Assembly (NCBI RefSeq): GCF_003932955.1
Contig: NZ_QOVY01000005.1
Location: 7,718 to 71,717 of the forward strand
Direction of reading: 5' to 3'
Length of the DNA stretch: 64,000 nt
DNA from: Chryseobacterium sp. SC28
Lineage (GTDB): Bacteria; Bacteroidota; Bacteroidia; Flavobacteriales; Weeksellaceae
Each line of letters begins with the position of its first letter. Position 1 is the stretch's first letter. Shown piece by piece: positions 17,168 through 26,236 of the stretch. The position numbers and the translations under genes were made by a program. A model generated the notes under the pieces. The model worked only from the letters and a program-made list of their open reading frames with translations, was not told the DNA's origin and ran no database searches.

Positions 17168-17980
17168 TTAGATTTCAGTTTCCGAAAACTCTTCAAACAC
17201 GGAATAGTTTTTTATCCCTTTAGACTTATTCACTTTCCCCATTATTGTTCCATCAATCCGGCTTTTTAGATACGATACTAAGTCATCAAAATGCCGAACA
17301 TCAACATAATTAATCCCTGACGCTTTATATCTTTTAGACAATGAAATAGTAAAAGCAGCCCAATTGAATTTTTCTCCCTTTTTACTTAATTCAATTTGTT
17401 TCCAATCGCCATATCGCTTTTTTAAATAATCAATGTAGTTCTTCTTGGAAAGCTCTTTACCCAACGCTCCGTCGGGTAATTCAATTTTTGCTTTTACAGG
17501 CTTGGCTTTCTTTACAAACTTTGGAAAATACTTATGCAGTAACGCCTCTGATTGCTCAATATGCTTTGTTATGGTATCCCATCCCCAATAATATAGATGA
17601 AAGGGCAGTTCCTGTTCTCTTTTAATTTGATTTAGGTACTCCTGTATTTGAGCATCGTCACGGAATGTAGAAACAAAAACAAATTTGTCGAAATCAATCG
17701 CCAAATCCTTTGCTTTTTCTAAATCGGCATTTATATCCTGAATTAGATTTTTCCTAATAGTTTCGTCTTTTCTGCCAATGCTTTTCAATTTACACTGAAT
17801 TACCGTTTTGGTTTTAGAAGAAAAGACATCAATACCTTTCTGATTTTGTCCTTTCACACCAAACGTCTGAAAGTCTGTATTCACATATGACGAGGTATTC
17901 TCTACAAAATTGAATAAATCACAAGTGAGTTCCTCGAATAACCTTTCATCTTTTAAAGGTGGTAATTGATATTTCGCCAT
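17168..17980 (-). CDS. Mrr-like restriction endonuclease-fold protein
   Basis: A 270-residue protein. The first 75 residues have the PD-(D/E)xK nuclease pattern: an early Glu (LFEELTCDLF), then KGIDVF with D51, then VIQCKLK with Q62 and K64. A middle segment (DKFVFVSTFRDDAQIQEYL, then FHLYYWGWDTITKHIEQ) is the conserved extension of such restriction-like proteins. The C-terminal 100 residues are basic and may bind DNA. It abuts the DUF2326 ATPase stop codon with no gap, so it is translationally tied to the ABC-3C half. It may be an extra effector of that system or a link to the Gabija-like pair. Confidence 0.7.
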   Translation of the reverse strand: MAKYQLPPLKDERLFEELTCDLFNFVENTSSYVNTDFQTFGVKGQNQKGIDVFSSKTKTVIQCKLKSIGRKDETIRKNLIQDINADLEKAKDLAIDFDKFVFVSTFRDDAQIQEYLNQIKREQELPFHLYYWGWDTITKHIEQSEALLHKYFPKFVKKAKPVKAKIELPDGALGKELSKKNYIDYLKKRYGDWKQIELSKKGEKFNWAAFTISLSKRYKASGINYVDVRHFDDLVSYLKSRIDGTIMGKVNKSKGIKNYSVFEEFSETEI

Positions 17981-19756
17981 TTAAAAAAATCGTTTAAAAA
18001 TTGTTTCCTGCTCGGTATCTGAAAATTCAGCAATTACTTGTTTAGACCAGTCAAAATCAAACTTGCCAAACTTATTCTCATCCCCGTTTAAATCAATTTC
18101 ATCTTCATTGAAAGTAAGGATATATTGAAAGTTATGCAGCTCGTTTGATTTGTGGTACATATAGTTCAGAACATTGGATATTGTTTTGTATGATATGGCG
18201 TGAAATACACCATCGTGTACAAGAAAATCTGGGATATTCCGTTTGTCAATCCTGCTTTTTAAGAATACCATTAAATCATACGCTACAATTTTCAAACGCT
18301 CCTGTCCTAAAGCATCAGCTTTGGGAATTTCCAAACTTATTTTAAAAGGTAATTGGTTTCTCGGCGAAGTAGAGTTTAATGTGATATTAAAATAAGAGTT
18401 ATCAAATTCTTCATCCAAATAAATAGCATTCTCGAGAATTTGCTGAAATAATAATCTCAACTCATCAAGATAGGTTTGATGCTTATTTAGCTCGCTGACA
18501 ATATCTCTCTTTAATTCAGCGATGACAATATTGGAGTTTCCTAATATTTCCTCTATTTCGTCAATTTCCCTTACAATTGAGGTATTCCGTTCTAAAAGTG
18601 TTTTTTCATTGACTAATCTTTCATAGGTACTTTCAATCCTGTCCAATGCACCTCTCTCTTTTAGTAATGAAAATAATTGGCTCCTGTTCTTTTCTAATTT
18701 TTCAAGCTGTGTTAAACTTTGGTCTATTGATGATTGCAATTTCTTTTCTTCCTCTAACAGATATTTGTTCCTATTTGCCAGAAGTTGTTTTTTAAAGTCG
18801 ATAACTTCGTCTAAACTTCTTTTTACAAAGTTGCCAAATGTTGCTACCGTTTCATTGTAGAGCTTACGAATTTTATCCAGGTCAATAGATGATACATCAT
18901 TGTAAGAGGATTTCAGTTTTTCTAATTTCCGGTTTGTATTATGATAGATGATAGATTGCTCATTAATTTCAGATATAACCTGATTTAATTTTTGTTCTAT
19001 TTCTTTGTGGTTAGCAAGAAAGTTGTATTCTTTCAAACTATTCTCAAGTGCTGAAATATCTTTTTCAATTTTTAGCCGCTCGGTTCTAAACTCCTGAATG
19101 TCTTTACCTGTATCTGCTTTAACTTTTTCAGATAATAATTTTACTGTGCTATTGTACCTTTCATATTCAGAAGAAACTTCATTATACTTTAAAAGTGTTT
19201 TAGTTGGAAGATTAAGCAAATAAAAATTGTACAATGCCTTTTCTCTTGCATTGGCATTGTAAGAAACAAAATTTAAAGGGTCAACTCTTTGCTGACTTTG
19301 CAAATCATCCTTAACAAAAAATTCCATCAAGGTTCCATACCTTTTTCCTTCAAAAAACACTTCGTTGTTCTCTGTCGGGAAAAATATTCCTTCTAACAAT
19401 TTTGGCATTTCAGATTTTTCATACTCATCAAGAGTATCAGGTCGCTTCCCGAAAAATATTTTTTTAGTATCGGCAAAGCCTCTCTTAATAAAATACTTTT
19501 GTTCTTGCACTTCAAATTCTAAAGTAATAGAGTGTTCATCATCCCGTAAAAAGTCATACTTTTTTTGAGCAAATCTTTTTTCCGCTTTACCGCTTAATAA
19601 AGTGAAATCAACAAGCCTGACCAACGTAGATTTGCCAATACCATTTATCCCTCGTGCCTCTTTATCCCCAGAGTATTTACCCAATATGATGTTTATTCCA
19701 TTGTGAAATGGAACGGCATCTATAAGGTTGGTTTCTGAATATATTCTAATTAACAT
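17981..19756 (-). CDS. ABC ATPase with DUF2326 domain (ABC-3C system ATPase)
   Basis: A 591-residue SMC/Rad50-like ATPase. Walker A is GINGIGKSTLVRL at 37-49. Residues about 200-420 form long coiled coils, and the C-terminal DUF2326 part contains PDFLVHDGVFHAISYKT, the Walker B-like strand with Asp, and a terminal LTFNEDEI. DUF2326 ATPases are the sensor component of ABC-three-component conflict systems described by comparative genomics; they are thought to detect invading DNA or its products and release an effector. It overlaps the middle component by 11 bases and directly precedes the Mrr-like gene. Confidence 0.82.
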   Translation of the reverse strand: MLIRIYSETNLIDAVPFHNGINIILGKYSGDKEARGINGIGKSTLVRLVDFTLLSGKAEKRFAQKKYDFLRDDEHSITLEFEVQEQKYFIKRGFADTKKIFFGKRPDTLDEYEKSEMPKLLEGIFFPTENNEVFFEGKRYGTLMEFFVKDDLQSQQRVDPLNFVSYNANAREKALYNFYLLNLPTKTLLKYNEVSSEYERYNSTVKLLSEKVKADTGKDIQEFRTERLKIEKDISALENSLKEYNFLANHKEIEQKLNQVISEINEQSIIYHNTNRKLEKLKSSYNDVSSIDLDKIRKLYNETVATFGNFVKRSLDEVIDFKKQLLANRNKYLLEEEKKLQSSIDQSLTQLEKLEKNRSQLFSLLKERGALDRIESTYERLVNEKTLLERNTSIVREIDEIEEILGNSNIVIAELKRDIVSELNKHQTYLDELRLLFQQILENAIYLDEEFDNSYFNITLNSTSPRNQLPFKISLEIPKADALGQERLKIVAYDLMVFLKSRIDKRNIPDFLVHDGVFHAISYKTISNVLNYMYHKSNELHNFQYILTFNEDEIDLNGDENKFGKFDFDWSKQVIAEFSDTEQETIFKRFF

Positions 19757-20036
19757 TGTCGAATAAACTTGTTTGATTTTCCTCTTGGATTTCTTTCTTC
19801 ACCAATTTGATTTTATACCCTTTTTTCTCAATACTGCCAATTGTATGCAAAAAGGTTAAAGCATATAGAAAAAGGTCGGGTGTTCTATCTTTATCCCTGT
19901 TTAAAAACTTATTCATTATATCATCCACGATGATATATTTGTTTTTAAACGGAGAATTACCCATAATACTAATAATATCTGCTCCCAATACCATAAGGTT
20001 GGTTTTAAGATTGCTTTCTGGCTGCGGTAATATCAT
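19746..20036 (-). CDS. ABC-three-component system middle component (MC6-like)
   Basis: A 96-residue protein: MILPQPESNLKTNLMVLGADII at the start (quoted in part, MILP motif), a small winged-helix-like middle, and LYALTFLHTIGSIEKKGYKIKL. The length, the MILP start, the FLHTIGSIE motif and the position between an effector gene and a DUF2326 ATPase match the small middle components of ABC-3C systems. These are thought to bridge ATPase and effector. It overlaps both neighbours (4 bases and 11 bases), a sign of a tight stoichiometric complex. The MC subtype number is a guess. Confidence 0.65.
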   Translation of the reverse strand: MILPQPESNLKTNLMVLGADIISIMGNSPFKNKYIIVDDIMNKFLNRDKDRTPDLFLYALTFLHTIGSIEKKGYKIKLVKKEIQEENQTSLFDNVN

Positions 20037-20929
20037 AGTTCATTTTCTGTTTTTCTGCCTATTAAACACTGTTCAAACATATACAACAATATAGATTTTA
20101 CGCATTTTACATATTCATCATCTTTAATGTTTCCATATGCCGTTGTATATTGGTCGGTCAGGTTATATAATCTCTCCTTGAAATTTCCTGAAAGTTTATT
20201 GTAATCATTTATAACCCTTCTTTTTAGGGTATTAATCTCATCATCATTATATCCCGAAAGTATATTGGTAATCGTATTAAACTCCGCCATAACCAATACC
20301 ATTTCCGAGTTCATTCCATCCCAATCTTCCTGCTCAAAGTTGAGTTCGATTTTCTTTTGGGGAGGAACTAATGATTTCTTGTCGAAATGCAGAGCCTTGT
20401 CTTCTTCGTTGGAAGCGTTCAATAAATCATTGATGATTACCTGAATATAGTCCTGTATAAAAAAGTTTTCAATCCCCAAATAGGCTGCAAGTTTTCTTTT
20501 TTTACTTGATACAAGTTCATCAACAATAGAAAGAAGTTGGTCTATGCCCTTAATCGAAGTATTGCCATCCAAACCCTGAATTAGCGTAAATTGTTCCGGT
20601 GATACTTCGTGGTTTACATACATTTCCCAATTTGGAAATTTATCTTTCCAGTTTTTCTTGTATTTTTCGAAATCTCCTTCTTTGTTTACTGCACCTAAAA
20701 CTTTTGTTTCAAAATCAGTTTTGCTATATTTTCTTGGCGCATAACAAGCCAATATTTTTTGTTCGGGTAAAATAGTACCGTCATTGCCTTTATCCTTATT
20801 TCTCCTGATGGGCGTATAGTTATCAACACCATATTTCAAAAGAAACAGTTCATCAATAAATTCTTCGAACTCAAATCCTTCTTTGGATTGAATTTGCATT
20901 TTAAAAGCGTTTTTCAATAATTTATCCAT
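20033..20929 (-). CDS. ABC-3C effector with N-terminal nuclease-like domain
   Basis: Start chosen at ATG 20929 (MDKLLKNAF), 7 bases after the regulator stop; a longer frame from 20971 would overlap the regulator. Residues 15-70 carry a restriction-endonuclease-like pattern: GFEFEEFIDELF, then KDKGNDGTI with D50, then ILACYAPRK with a downstream Lys. The rest is helical, with an acidic middle, and probably is the ABC-3C C-terminal domain that docks onto the middle component. The family logic is that the ATPase restrains a toxic effector until infection. It overlaps the middle component by 4 bases. Confidence 0.65.
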   Translation of the reverse strand: MDKLLKNAFKMQIQSKEGFEFEEFIDELFLLKYGVDNYTPIRRNKDKGNDGTILPEQKILACYAPRKYSKTDFETKVLGAVNKEGDFEKYKKNWKDKFPNWEMYVNHEVSPEQFTLIQGLDGNTSIKGIDQLLSIVDELVSSKKRKLAAYLGIENFFIQDYIQVIINDLLNASNEEDKALHFDKKSLVPPQKKIELNFEQEDWDGMNSEMVLVMAEFNTITNILSGYNDDEINTLKRRVINDYNKLSGNFKERLYNLTDQYTTAYGNIKDDEYVKCVKSILLYMFEQCLIGRKTENEL

Positions 20930-20936
20930 ATACAAA

Positions 20937-21152
20937 TCAGAGTTCCAAATTAATTTTAACCGTACCGTCAAATCCCTTTTCTACTATCTCTTTAAGGGTT
21001 TGAAGTTTGATATTATTGCCATAATCAGTTTCGACCTTAGAAATGTAACTCCTTTTCTTACCCACTTTTTGGGCTAATTGTTCTTGAGTTAGCTGTCTTT
21101 GTTCTCTGGCTTCCTTCAGCATTTCTCCAATATGTCTGCCTGATATTTTCAT
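20937..21152 (-). CDS. XRE-family regulator of the defence operon
   Basis: A 71-residue helix-turn-helix protein that starts at the ATG at 21152: IGEMLKEAREQRQLTQEQLAQKVGKKRSYISKVE in pieces covers the five-helix Cro/CI fold, and the short C-terminal beta-like tail is GTVKINLEL. First gene of the minus-strand operon and only 7 bases before the effector, so likely an autorepressor that keeps a toxic defence system low. A well-formed promoter lies 38-68 bases upstream. Confidence 0.85.
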   Translation of the reverse strand: MKISGRHIGEMLKEAREQRQLTQEQLAQKVGKKRSYISKVETDYGNNIKLQTLKEIVEKGFDGTVKINLEL

Positions 21153-21189
21153 CTCAAAAAGGATTAAAATTGACTTTATTATGAATGTA

Positions 21190-21220
21190 CAAATGTAATT
21201 TAAAAGTTGCATTGAACCAA
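21190..21220 (-). promoter_or_regulatory. Promoter of the seven-gene defence operon
   Basis: On the minus strand TTG (21220-21218), then 20 bases, then TACATTTG (21197-21190), a good match to the flavobacterial TTG/TAnnTTTG pattern. Flanking TTGCA words on both sides of the -33 region form a loose inverted repeat that could be the XRE operator. Confidence 0.6.
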
Positions 21221-21294
21221 CTGTAAATTGCAATAAAAGCCTCCCATCATTTGTACTTCCGTTCTGGAAGTCCCCACCAACAAAGCCACTCACA

Positions 21295-21327
21295 GCCAAA
21301 CACTTCCTTTGACTGCCACTTTCTTAT
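21295..21327 (+). promoter_or_regulatory. Bipartite ICE motif copy B, upstream of traE
   Basis: GCCAAACACTTCC (21295-21307), spacer TTTGACT, then a weaker second site starting GCCACTTTC. It lies 82 bases before traE in the same orientation, exactly where the interrupted tra operon must restart. A small hairpin (CTCGCA-AGG-TGCGAG, 21364-21378) lies between it and the gene. Confidence 0.6.
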
Positions 21328-21409
21328 AACGCCTCTTTTTCCACAAGACATTTGTCCCGAAAGCTCGCAAGGTGCGAGATAAACAGTAACAAATTAATGT
21401 GTTTCAATT

Positions 21410-21715
21410 ATGGAAAAACAGAGAAAAAAAGTTTTGCTGGCAGCCGTGGCAATGCTGTCAGGAATTGGTGCGTTCGCACAGGGAAACGGCTCGGCAGGTA
21501 TCAACGAGGCTACCCAAATGGTAACAAGTTATTTCGACCCCGCAACGCAATTAATCTACGCCATCGGTGCGGTAGTCGGGTTAATCGGGGGCGTTAAAGT
21601 GTACAACAAATTCAGTTCCGGCGACCCTGACACGAGTAAGACCGCAGCTTCGTGGTTTGGTGCGTGTATCTTCTTGATTGTTGCCGCTACTATCCTGCGT
21701 TCATTCTTCCTTTAA
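21410..21715 (+). CDS. traE: Conjugal transfer protein TraE (DUF4134)
   Basis: A 101-residue small membrane protein: an N-terminal signal-like helix ending AFAQ, then the family segment TSYFDPATQLIYAIGAVVGLIGG and a basic KVYNKFSSGDPDTSK loop followed by a second hydrophobic helix (FGACIFLIVAATILRSFF). DUF4134 proteins hold the position of the VirB2-like pilin in Bacteroidetes type IV secretion systems. First gene after the defence-island insertion. traF starts 11 bases on. Confidence 0.88.
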   Translation: MEKQRKKVLLAAVAMLSGIGAFAQGNGSAGINEATQMVTSYFDPATQLIYAIGAVVGLIGGVKVYNKFSSGDPDTSKTAASWFGACIFLIVAATILRSFFL

Positions 21716-21726
21716 TCCTTTGCCTT

Positions 21727-22056
21727 ATGAATTACAATATCAACAAAGGCATCGGCAGGACGGTGGAATTTAAAGGGCTAAAGGCACAATACCTGTTCAT
21801 TTTCGCAGGTGGGCTGCTCGGTACGCTTATCCTCGTGATGATACTGTATATGGCAGGCGTAAACTCTTACATCTGCCTGTTCCTCGGGGCAGGCGGTGCT
21901 TCGCTCATCGTATGGCAGACCTTTTCGCTCAACAGGAAGTACGGCGAACACGGGCTAATGAAAATTGCAGCCAATAAAAGGCATCCCCGCTACATCATCT
22001 GCCGCAAGCCTGTACACCGCTATTTAAAATTCACACCTAAACAGAATGCCGTATGA
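21727..22056 (+). CDS. traF: Conjugal transfer protein TraF (DUF4133, VirB3-like)
   Basis: A 109-residue inner-membrane protein, starting at ATG 21727 (MNYNINKGIGRTVEFKGLKAQY in the family pattern). Two adjacent hydrophobic helices (LFIFAGGLLGTLILVMILY and YICLFLGAGGASLIVW) are followed by a basic cytoplasmic tail. Size, topology and position before the VirB4-like TraG match VirB3. Its stop overlaps the traG ATG by 4 bases. Confidence 0.88.
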   Translation: MNYNINKGIGRTVEFKGLKAQYLFIFAGGLLGTLILVMILYMAGVNSYICLFLGAGGASLIVWQTFSLNRKYGEHGLMKIAANKRHPRYIICRKPVHRYLKFTPKQNAV

Positions 22057-24557
22057 GAAATGTAGCAAAGACCACCACACTGGAAAACAAATTTCCTTTG
22101 TTGGCAGTAGAGAACAACTGCATCTTATCCAAAGATGCGGACATTACCGCCTGCTTTGAAGTGCGCTTGCCGGAACTGTTCACGGTAGCTTCTGCGGAAT
22201 ATGAAGCGATACATTCCGCCTGGCACAAGGCTATCAAAACCCTGCCTGATTTTACGGTCATTCACAAGCAGGACTGGTACATCAAGGAAAGCTATGCACC
22301 TGATTTGGCAATTGAAGACCAGAGTTTTTTATCGAAGTCTTATCAACGTCATTTCAACGAGCGACCATTCTTAAACCATTACTGTTACCTGTTTCTGACA
22401 AAGACTACAAAGGAAAGAATGCGGATGCAAAGCAACTTCAGTTCGCTTTGCAAAGGTACGCTGATACCAAAGGAAATCAGGAACAAGGAAACGATACACC
22501 GCTTTATGGAGGCGGTTGCCCAGTTTGAGCGTATCGTGAACGATAGCGGTTTTGTCAGCCTGCGGCGTTTGACCGAAGAGGACATTATCGGAATGGACGA
22601 TACACAGGGATTATTGGAGCAATACCTCACGTTATCGAGGGGAGCAGGAACACCAATGCAGGACATCGCACTCGGAAACGAAGAAGTACGCATCGGCAAC
22701 AAAAGGTTAAGCCTGCACACCCTTTCCGATACGGACGACCTGCCCGGAACGGTATCGGCAGATACCCGCTTTGAGAAGCTGTCCACCGACCGAAGCGACT
22801 GCCGTCTGTCGTTCGCCGCACCTGTGGGTTTACTGTTAAGCTGTAACCACATTTACAACCAGTACATTTTTTTGGATAACAGCGAAGACAACCTGCAAAA
22901 GTTTGAGAAGTCCGCAAGGAATATGCACTCACTGGCAAGGTACAGCCGTGCCAACCAAATCAACAAAGAGTGGATAGAAAAGTATTTGAACGAAGCCCAC
23001 AGCTTCGGGCTGTCATCTATCCGTGCGCACTTCAACATTATGGCGTGGTCGGAAGACCCTGCGGAACTGAAACAGCTAAAGAATGATTGCGGTAGTGCGT
23101 TGGCACTGATGGAGTGTAAGCCCCGGCACAACACGACGGACGTAGCAACTTTGTATTGGGCGGGAATGCCGGGCAATGCGGGCGACTTCCCCAGTGAGGA
23201 AAGTTTTTACACTTTTATTGAGCCTGCATTGTGCTTCTTTACGGAAGAAACCAACTACCACAATTCGCCCTCGCCGTTCGGTATCAAGATGGCTGACAGG
23301 CTTACAGGAAAACCTATCCATTTGGATATTTCCGACCTGCCTATGAAGCGTGGTATCATCACGAACCGGAACAAGTTCATACTTGGTCCCTCCGGCAGTG
23401 GTAAATCATTCTTCACTAACCATATGGTACGGCAGTATTACGAACAGGGCGCACACGTACTGTTGGTAGATACGGGTAACTCTTATCAGGGCTTATGCGA
23501 ACTCATCAAAGGAAAGACCAAAGGCGAAGACGGTGTTTACTTCACTTATACCGAAGATAACCCGATTGCCTTTAACCCTTTCTATACCGATGATGGCGTG
23601 TTCGACATTGAGAAAAGGGAAAGTATCAAGACTTTGATACTGACTTTATGGAAACGTGATGATGAGCCGCCAACCCGTTCGGAAGAAGTTGCCCTTTCCA
23701 ATGCAGTAAGCGGTTATATCGAGCGTATCAAAACGGAAGATGTTTACCCGTCATTCAACGGTTTCTATGAGTATGTAAAAGGCGACTACCGCAAGGTACT
23801 GGAAGAAAAGCAGGTCAGGGAAAAGGACTTTGATATTGCCAACTTCCTGAACGTACTCGAACCCTATTACAAAGGCGGGGAATACGATTACCTGCTGAAC
23901 TCCAACAAGCAGTTAGACCTCTTATCCAAAGGCTTTATCGTGTTTGAGATTGATGCGATTAAAGACCACAAAATCCTCTTTCCCATAGTCACGATTATCA
24001 TTATGGAGGTGTTCATCAATAAGATGCGCCGACTGAAAGGTATTCGTAAGCTCATCCTGATTGAAGAGGCTTGGAAAGCGATAGCGAAAGAGGGAATGGC
24101 GGAATACATCAAGTATTTGTTTAAGACCGTCCGCAAATTCTTCGGGGAAGCGATTGTAGTAACACAAGAGGTTGACGACATCATCCAGTCGCCCATTGTG
24201 AAAGAAAGTATCATCAATAACTCCGACTGTAAAATCCTGCTTGACCAACGCAAGTATATGAACAAGTTTGATGACATACAGGCGATGCTCGGACTTACGG
24301 ACAAAGAGAAAGGGCAGGTACTTTCCATCAATATGAACAACGATGCAAGCCGACTTTACAAAGAGGTTTGGATTGGCTTAGGTGGTACGCACTCGGCAGT
24401 CTATGCCACCGAAGTTAGTTTGGAGGAATACCTCGCCTACACGACAGAAGAAACCGAAAAAATGGAAGTAATGCAGCTTGCTTCCGAACTGGATGGTAAT
24501 GTAGAACTCGCCATTAAGCATATCGCAATGCAAAGGCGGGACAATTCAAATCAATAG
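22053..24557 (+). CDS. traG: Conjugation ATPase TraG (VirB4-like)
   Basis: An 834-residue ATPase that powers pilus and channel assembly at the inner membrane. The N-terminal half is the VirB4-type domain with the segment SLARYSRANQINKEW. The C-terminal motor domain carries Walker A LGPSGSGKSFFTNHMV near residue 450 and Walker B KLILIEEAWKAIAK near residue 675, followed by FGEAIVVTQEVDDI and a Gln-rich DQRKY region. Length is typical. Named TraG in Bacteroidetes ICEs, although the homologue is VirB4 and not the F-type coupling protein. Confidence 0.93.
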   Translation: MRNVAKTTTLENKFPLLAVENNCILSKDADITACFEVRLPELFTVASAEYEAIHSAWHKAIKTLPDFTVIHKQDWYIKESYAPDLAIEDQSFLSKSYQRHFNERPFLNHYCYLFLTKTTKERMRMQSNFSSLCKGTLIPKEIRNKETIHRFMEAVAQFERIVNDSGFVSLRRLTEEDIIGMDDTQGLLEQYLTLSRGAGTPMQDIALGNEEVRIGNKRLSLHTLSDTDDLPGTVSADTRFEKLSTDRSDCRLSFAAPVGLLLSCNHIYNQYIFLDNSEDNLQKFEKSARNMHSLARYSRANQINKEWIEKYLNEAHSFGLSSIRAHFNIMAWSEDPAELKQLKNDCGSALALMECKPRHNTTDVATLYWAGMPGNAGDFPSEESFYTFIEPALCFFTEETNYHNSPSPFGIKMADRLTGKPIHLDISDLPMKRGIITNRNKFILGPSGSGKSFFTNHMVRQYYEQGAHVLLVDTGNSYQGLCELIKGKTKGEDGVYFTYTEDNPIAFNPFYTDDGVFDIEKRESIKTLILTLWKRDDEPPTRSEEVALSNAVSGYIERIKTEDVYPSFNGFYEYVKGDYRKVLEEKQVREKDFDIANFLNVLEPYYKGGEYDYLLNSNKQLDLLSKGFIVFEIDAIKDHKILFPIVTIIIMEVFINKMRRLKGIRKLILIEEAWKAIAKEGMAEYIKYLFKTVRKFFGEAIVVTQEVDDIIQSPIVKESIINNSDCKILLDQRKYMNKFDDIQAMLGLTDKEKGQVLSINMNNDASRLYKEVWIGLGGTHSAVYATEVSLEEYLAYTTEETEKMEVMQLASELDGNVELAIKHIAMQRRDNSNQ

Positions 24558-24585
24558 TCATTAACAATTTAAAAATTCAGAAACA

Positions 24586-25218
24586 ATGAAAAAAGTATTG
24601 TATCTGGTGTGTACGGCACTGATGCTCGCCGTAGCACCGTCAGCAAAAGCCCAGTGGGTTGTAACCGACCCGGCTAATTTGGCTTCGGGCATTATCAACT
24701 CTGCGAACGAAATCATACAGACTTCTTCGACCGTGAGCAATGTGATAAAGAACTTCAACGAAGTGAAGAAAGTGTACGACCAGGGTAAGGAATACTACGA
24801 CAAGCTGAAAGCCATCAACAACCTTGTAAAAGATGCCCGTAAGGTGCAGCAAACGGTATTGTTGGTCGGGGATGTGTCCGAAATGTACGTGCAGAATTTT
24901 GGCAAGATGATGAACGACCCAAATTTCACACCGCAGGAATTGGTCGCTATCGGCAACGGTTATTCTGCACTGCTTAATGAAAGTACCGAACTGCTAAAAG
25001 AGTTGAAGCAGATTATAACCGCCACAGACCTTTCACTCAATGACAAAGAGCGTATGGATGTTATTGACCGTGTGTACAAAGAGGTAAAGGATTACCACAG
25101 CCTTGTACGTTACTACACCAACAAAAACATTTCTGTAAGCTACCTAAGAGCGAAAAAGAAAAACGATGCCCAAAGAGTGCTTGAACTCTACGGAACTGCT
25201 AACCAAAAATACTGGTAA
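24586..25218 (+). CDS. traI: Conjugal transfer protein TraI (DUF4141)
   Basis: A 210-residue exported protein. A clear signal peptide (MKKVLYLVCTALMLAVAPSA then KAQW) is followed by a largely helical mature chain with NSANEIIQTSSTVSNVIKNF and a repeated-heptad middle. DUF4141 proteins occupy the VirB5-like position between the VirB4 ATPase and the VirB6-like TraJ, so a periplasmic or pilus-tip role is likely. Stop and next start are 3 bases apart. Confidence 0.87.
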   Translation: MKKVLYLVCTALMLAVAPSAKAQWVVTDPANLASGIINSANEIIQTSSTVSNVIKNFNEVKKVYDQGKEYYDKLKAINNLVKDARKVQQTVLLVGDVSEMYVQNFGKMMNDPNFTPQELVAIGNGYSALLNESTELLKELKQIITATDLSLNDKERMDVIDRVYKEVKDYHSLVRYYTNKNISVSYLRAKKKNDAQRVLELYGTANQKYW

Positions 25219-25221
25219 ACT

Positions 25222-26217
25222 ATGGAATGGGATAATCTTCACGAACTCCTGCGGTCGCTTTATGATGATATGATGCCACTTGCAGGCGATATGGCGGCAG
25301 TTGCTAAGGGTTTGGCGGGATTGGGAGCATTGTTCTATGTGGCATTAAAGGTTTGGCAGGCTTTAAGCCGTGCCGAACCTATTGATATGTTCCCTTTGCT
25401 GCGCCCGTTTGCTTTGGGGCTTTGTATTATGTTCTTCCCAACCATTGTTTTGGGAACCATCAATGCGGTATTAAGCCCGGTGGTGGTAGGAACCCACCAA
25501 ATACTCGAAGACCAGGTGCTTGACCTTAACAAGCTGCAACAGCAGAAAGACCAGTTGGAATACGAGGCAATGGTCAGGAACCCCGAAACCGCCTATATGG
25601 TATCAGACGAAGAGTTTGATAAAAAACTGGACGAACTGGGATGGTCGCCCTCCGACATTGGTACGATGGCGGGTATGTATATGGACAGGCAAGCCTACAA
25701 GATAGAGAAAGCCTTAAAAGATTGGTTTCGCAATCTATTGGAAATACTCTTTCAGGCGGCGGCTTTGGTCATTGATACCATACGAACGTTTTTCCTGATA
25801 GTCCTGTCCATACTCGGACCAATAGCCTTTGCTATTTCCGTGTGGGACGGCTTTCAGTCCACGCTCTCGCAATGGCTCACGAGGTACGTCAGCGTTTACC
25901 TATGGCTTCCCGTTTCGGATTTGTTCAGCTCAATGTTGGCAAGAATACAATCCCTCATTTTAGAACGGGATATAGCAATGCTTGCCGACCCTACCTATAT
26001 ACCTGATACAAGCAATACCGTGTACATCATCTTTATGATTATCGGCATCATCGGGTACTTCACTATCCCGACAGTAACAGGTTGGGTAATCCAAGCCGGA
26101 GGCGCAGGAAACTTTACCCGCAATGTAAACTCCACAGCAATGAAAGCCGGAAACATCGCCGGAGCAGGCGCAGGTTCAACAGTTGGAAACATCGGCGGTA
26201 AACTGATGAATAAATAA
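25222..26217 (+). CDS. traJ: Conjugal transfer protein TraJ (VirB6-like)
   Basis: A 331-residue polytopic inner-membrane protein with five or more hydrophobic segments (for example FALGLCIMFFPTIVLGTINAV in part, FFLIVLSILGPIAFAISVW and IIFMIIGIIGYFTIPTV) and a Gly/Ala-rich C-terminus (GNIAGAGAGSTVGN). The large soluble loop near residues 95-150 carries the QQQKDQLEYEA stretch. VirB6 proteins form the channel base. It sits between TraI and TraK as expected. Confidence 0.9.
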   Translation: MEWDNLHELLRSLYDDMMPLAGDMAAVAKGLAGLGALFYVALKVWQALSRAEPIDMFPLLRPFALGLCIMFFPTIVLGTINAVLSPVVVGTHQILEDQVLDLNKLQQQKDQLEYEAMVRNPETAYMVSDEEFDKKLDELGWSPSDIGTMAGMYMDRQAYKIEKALKDWFRNLLEILFQAAALVIDTIRTFFLIVLSILGPIAFAISVWDGFQSTLSQWLTRYVSVYLWLPVSDLFSSMLARIQSLILERDIAMLADPTYIPDTSNTVYIIFMIIGIIGYFTIPTVTGWVIQAGGAGNFTRNVNSTAMKAGNIAGAGAGSTVGNIGGKLMNK

Positions 26218-26236
26218 TCATTAATCATTCTAAAAA

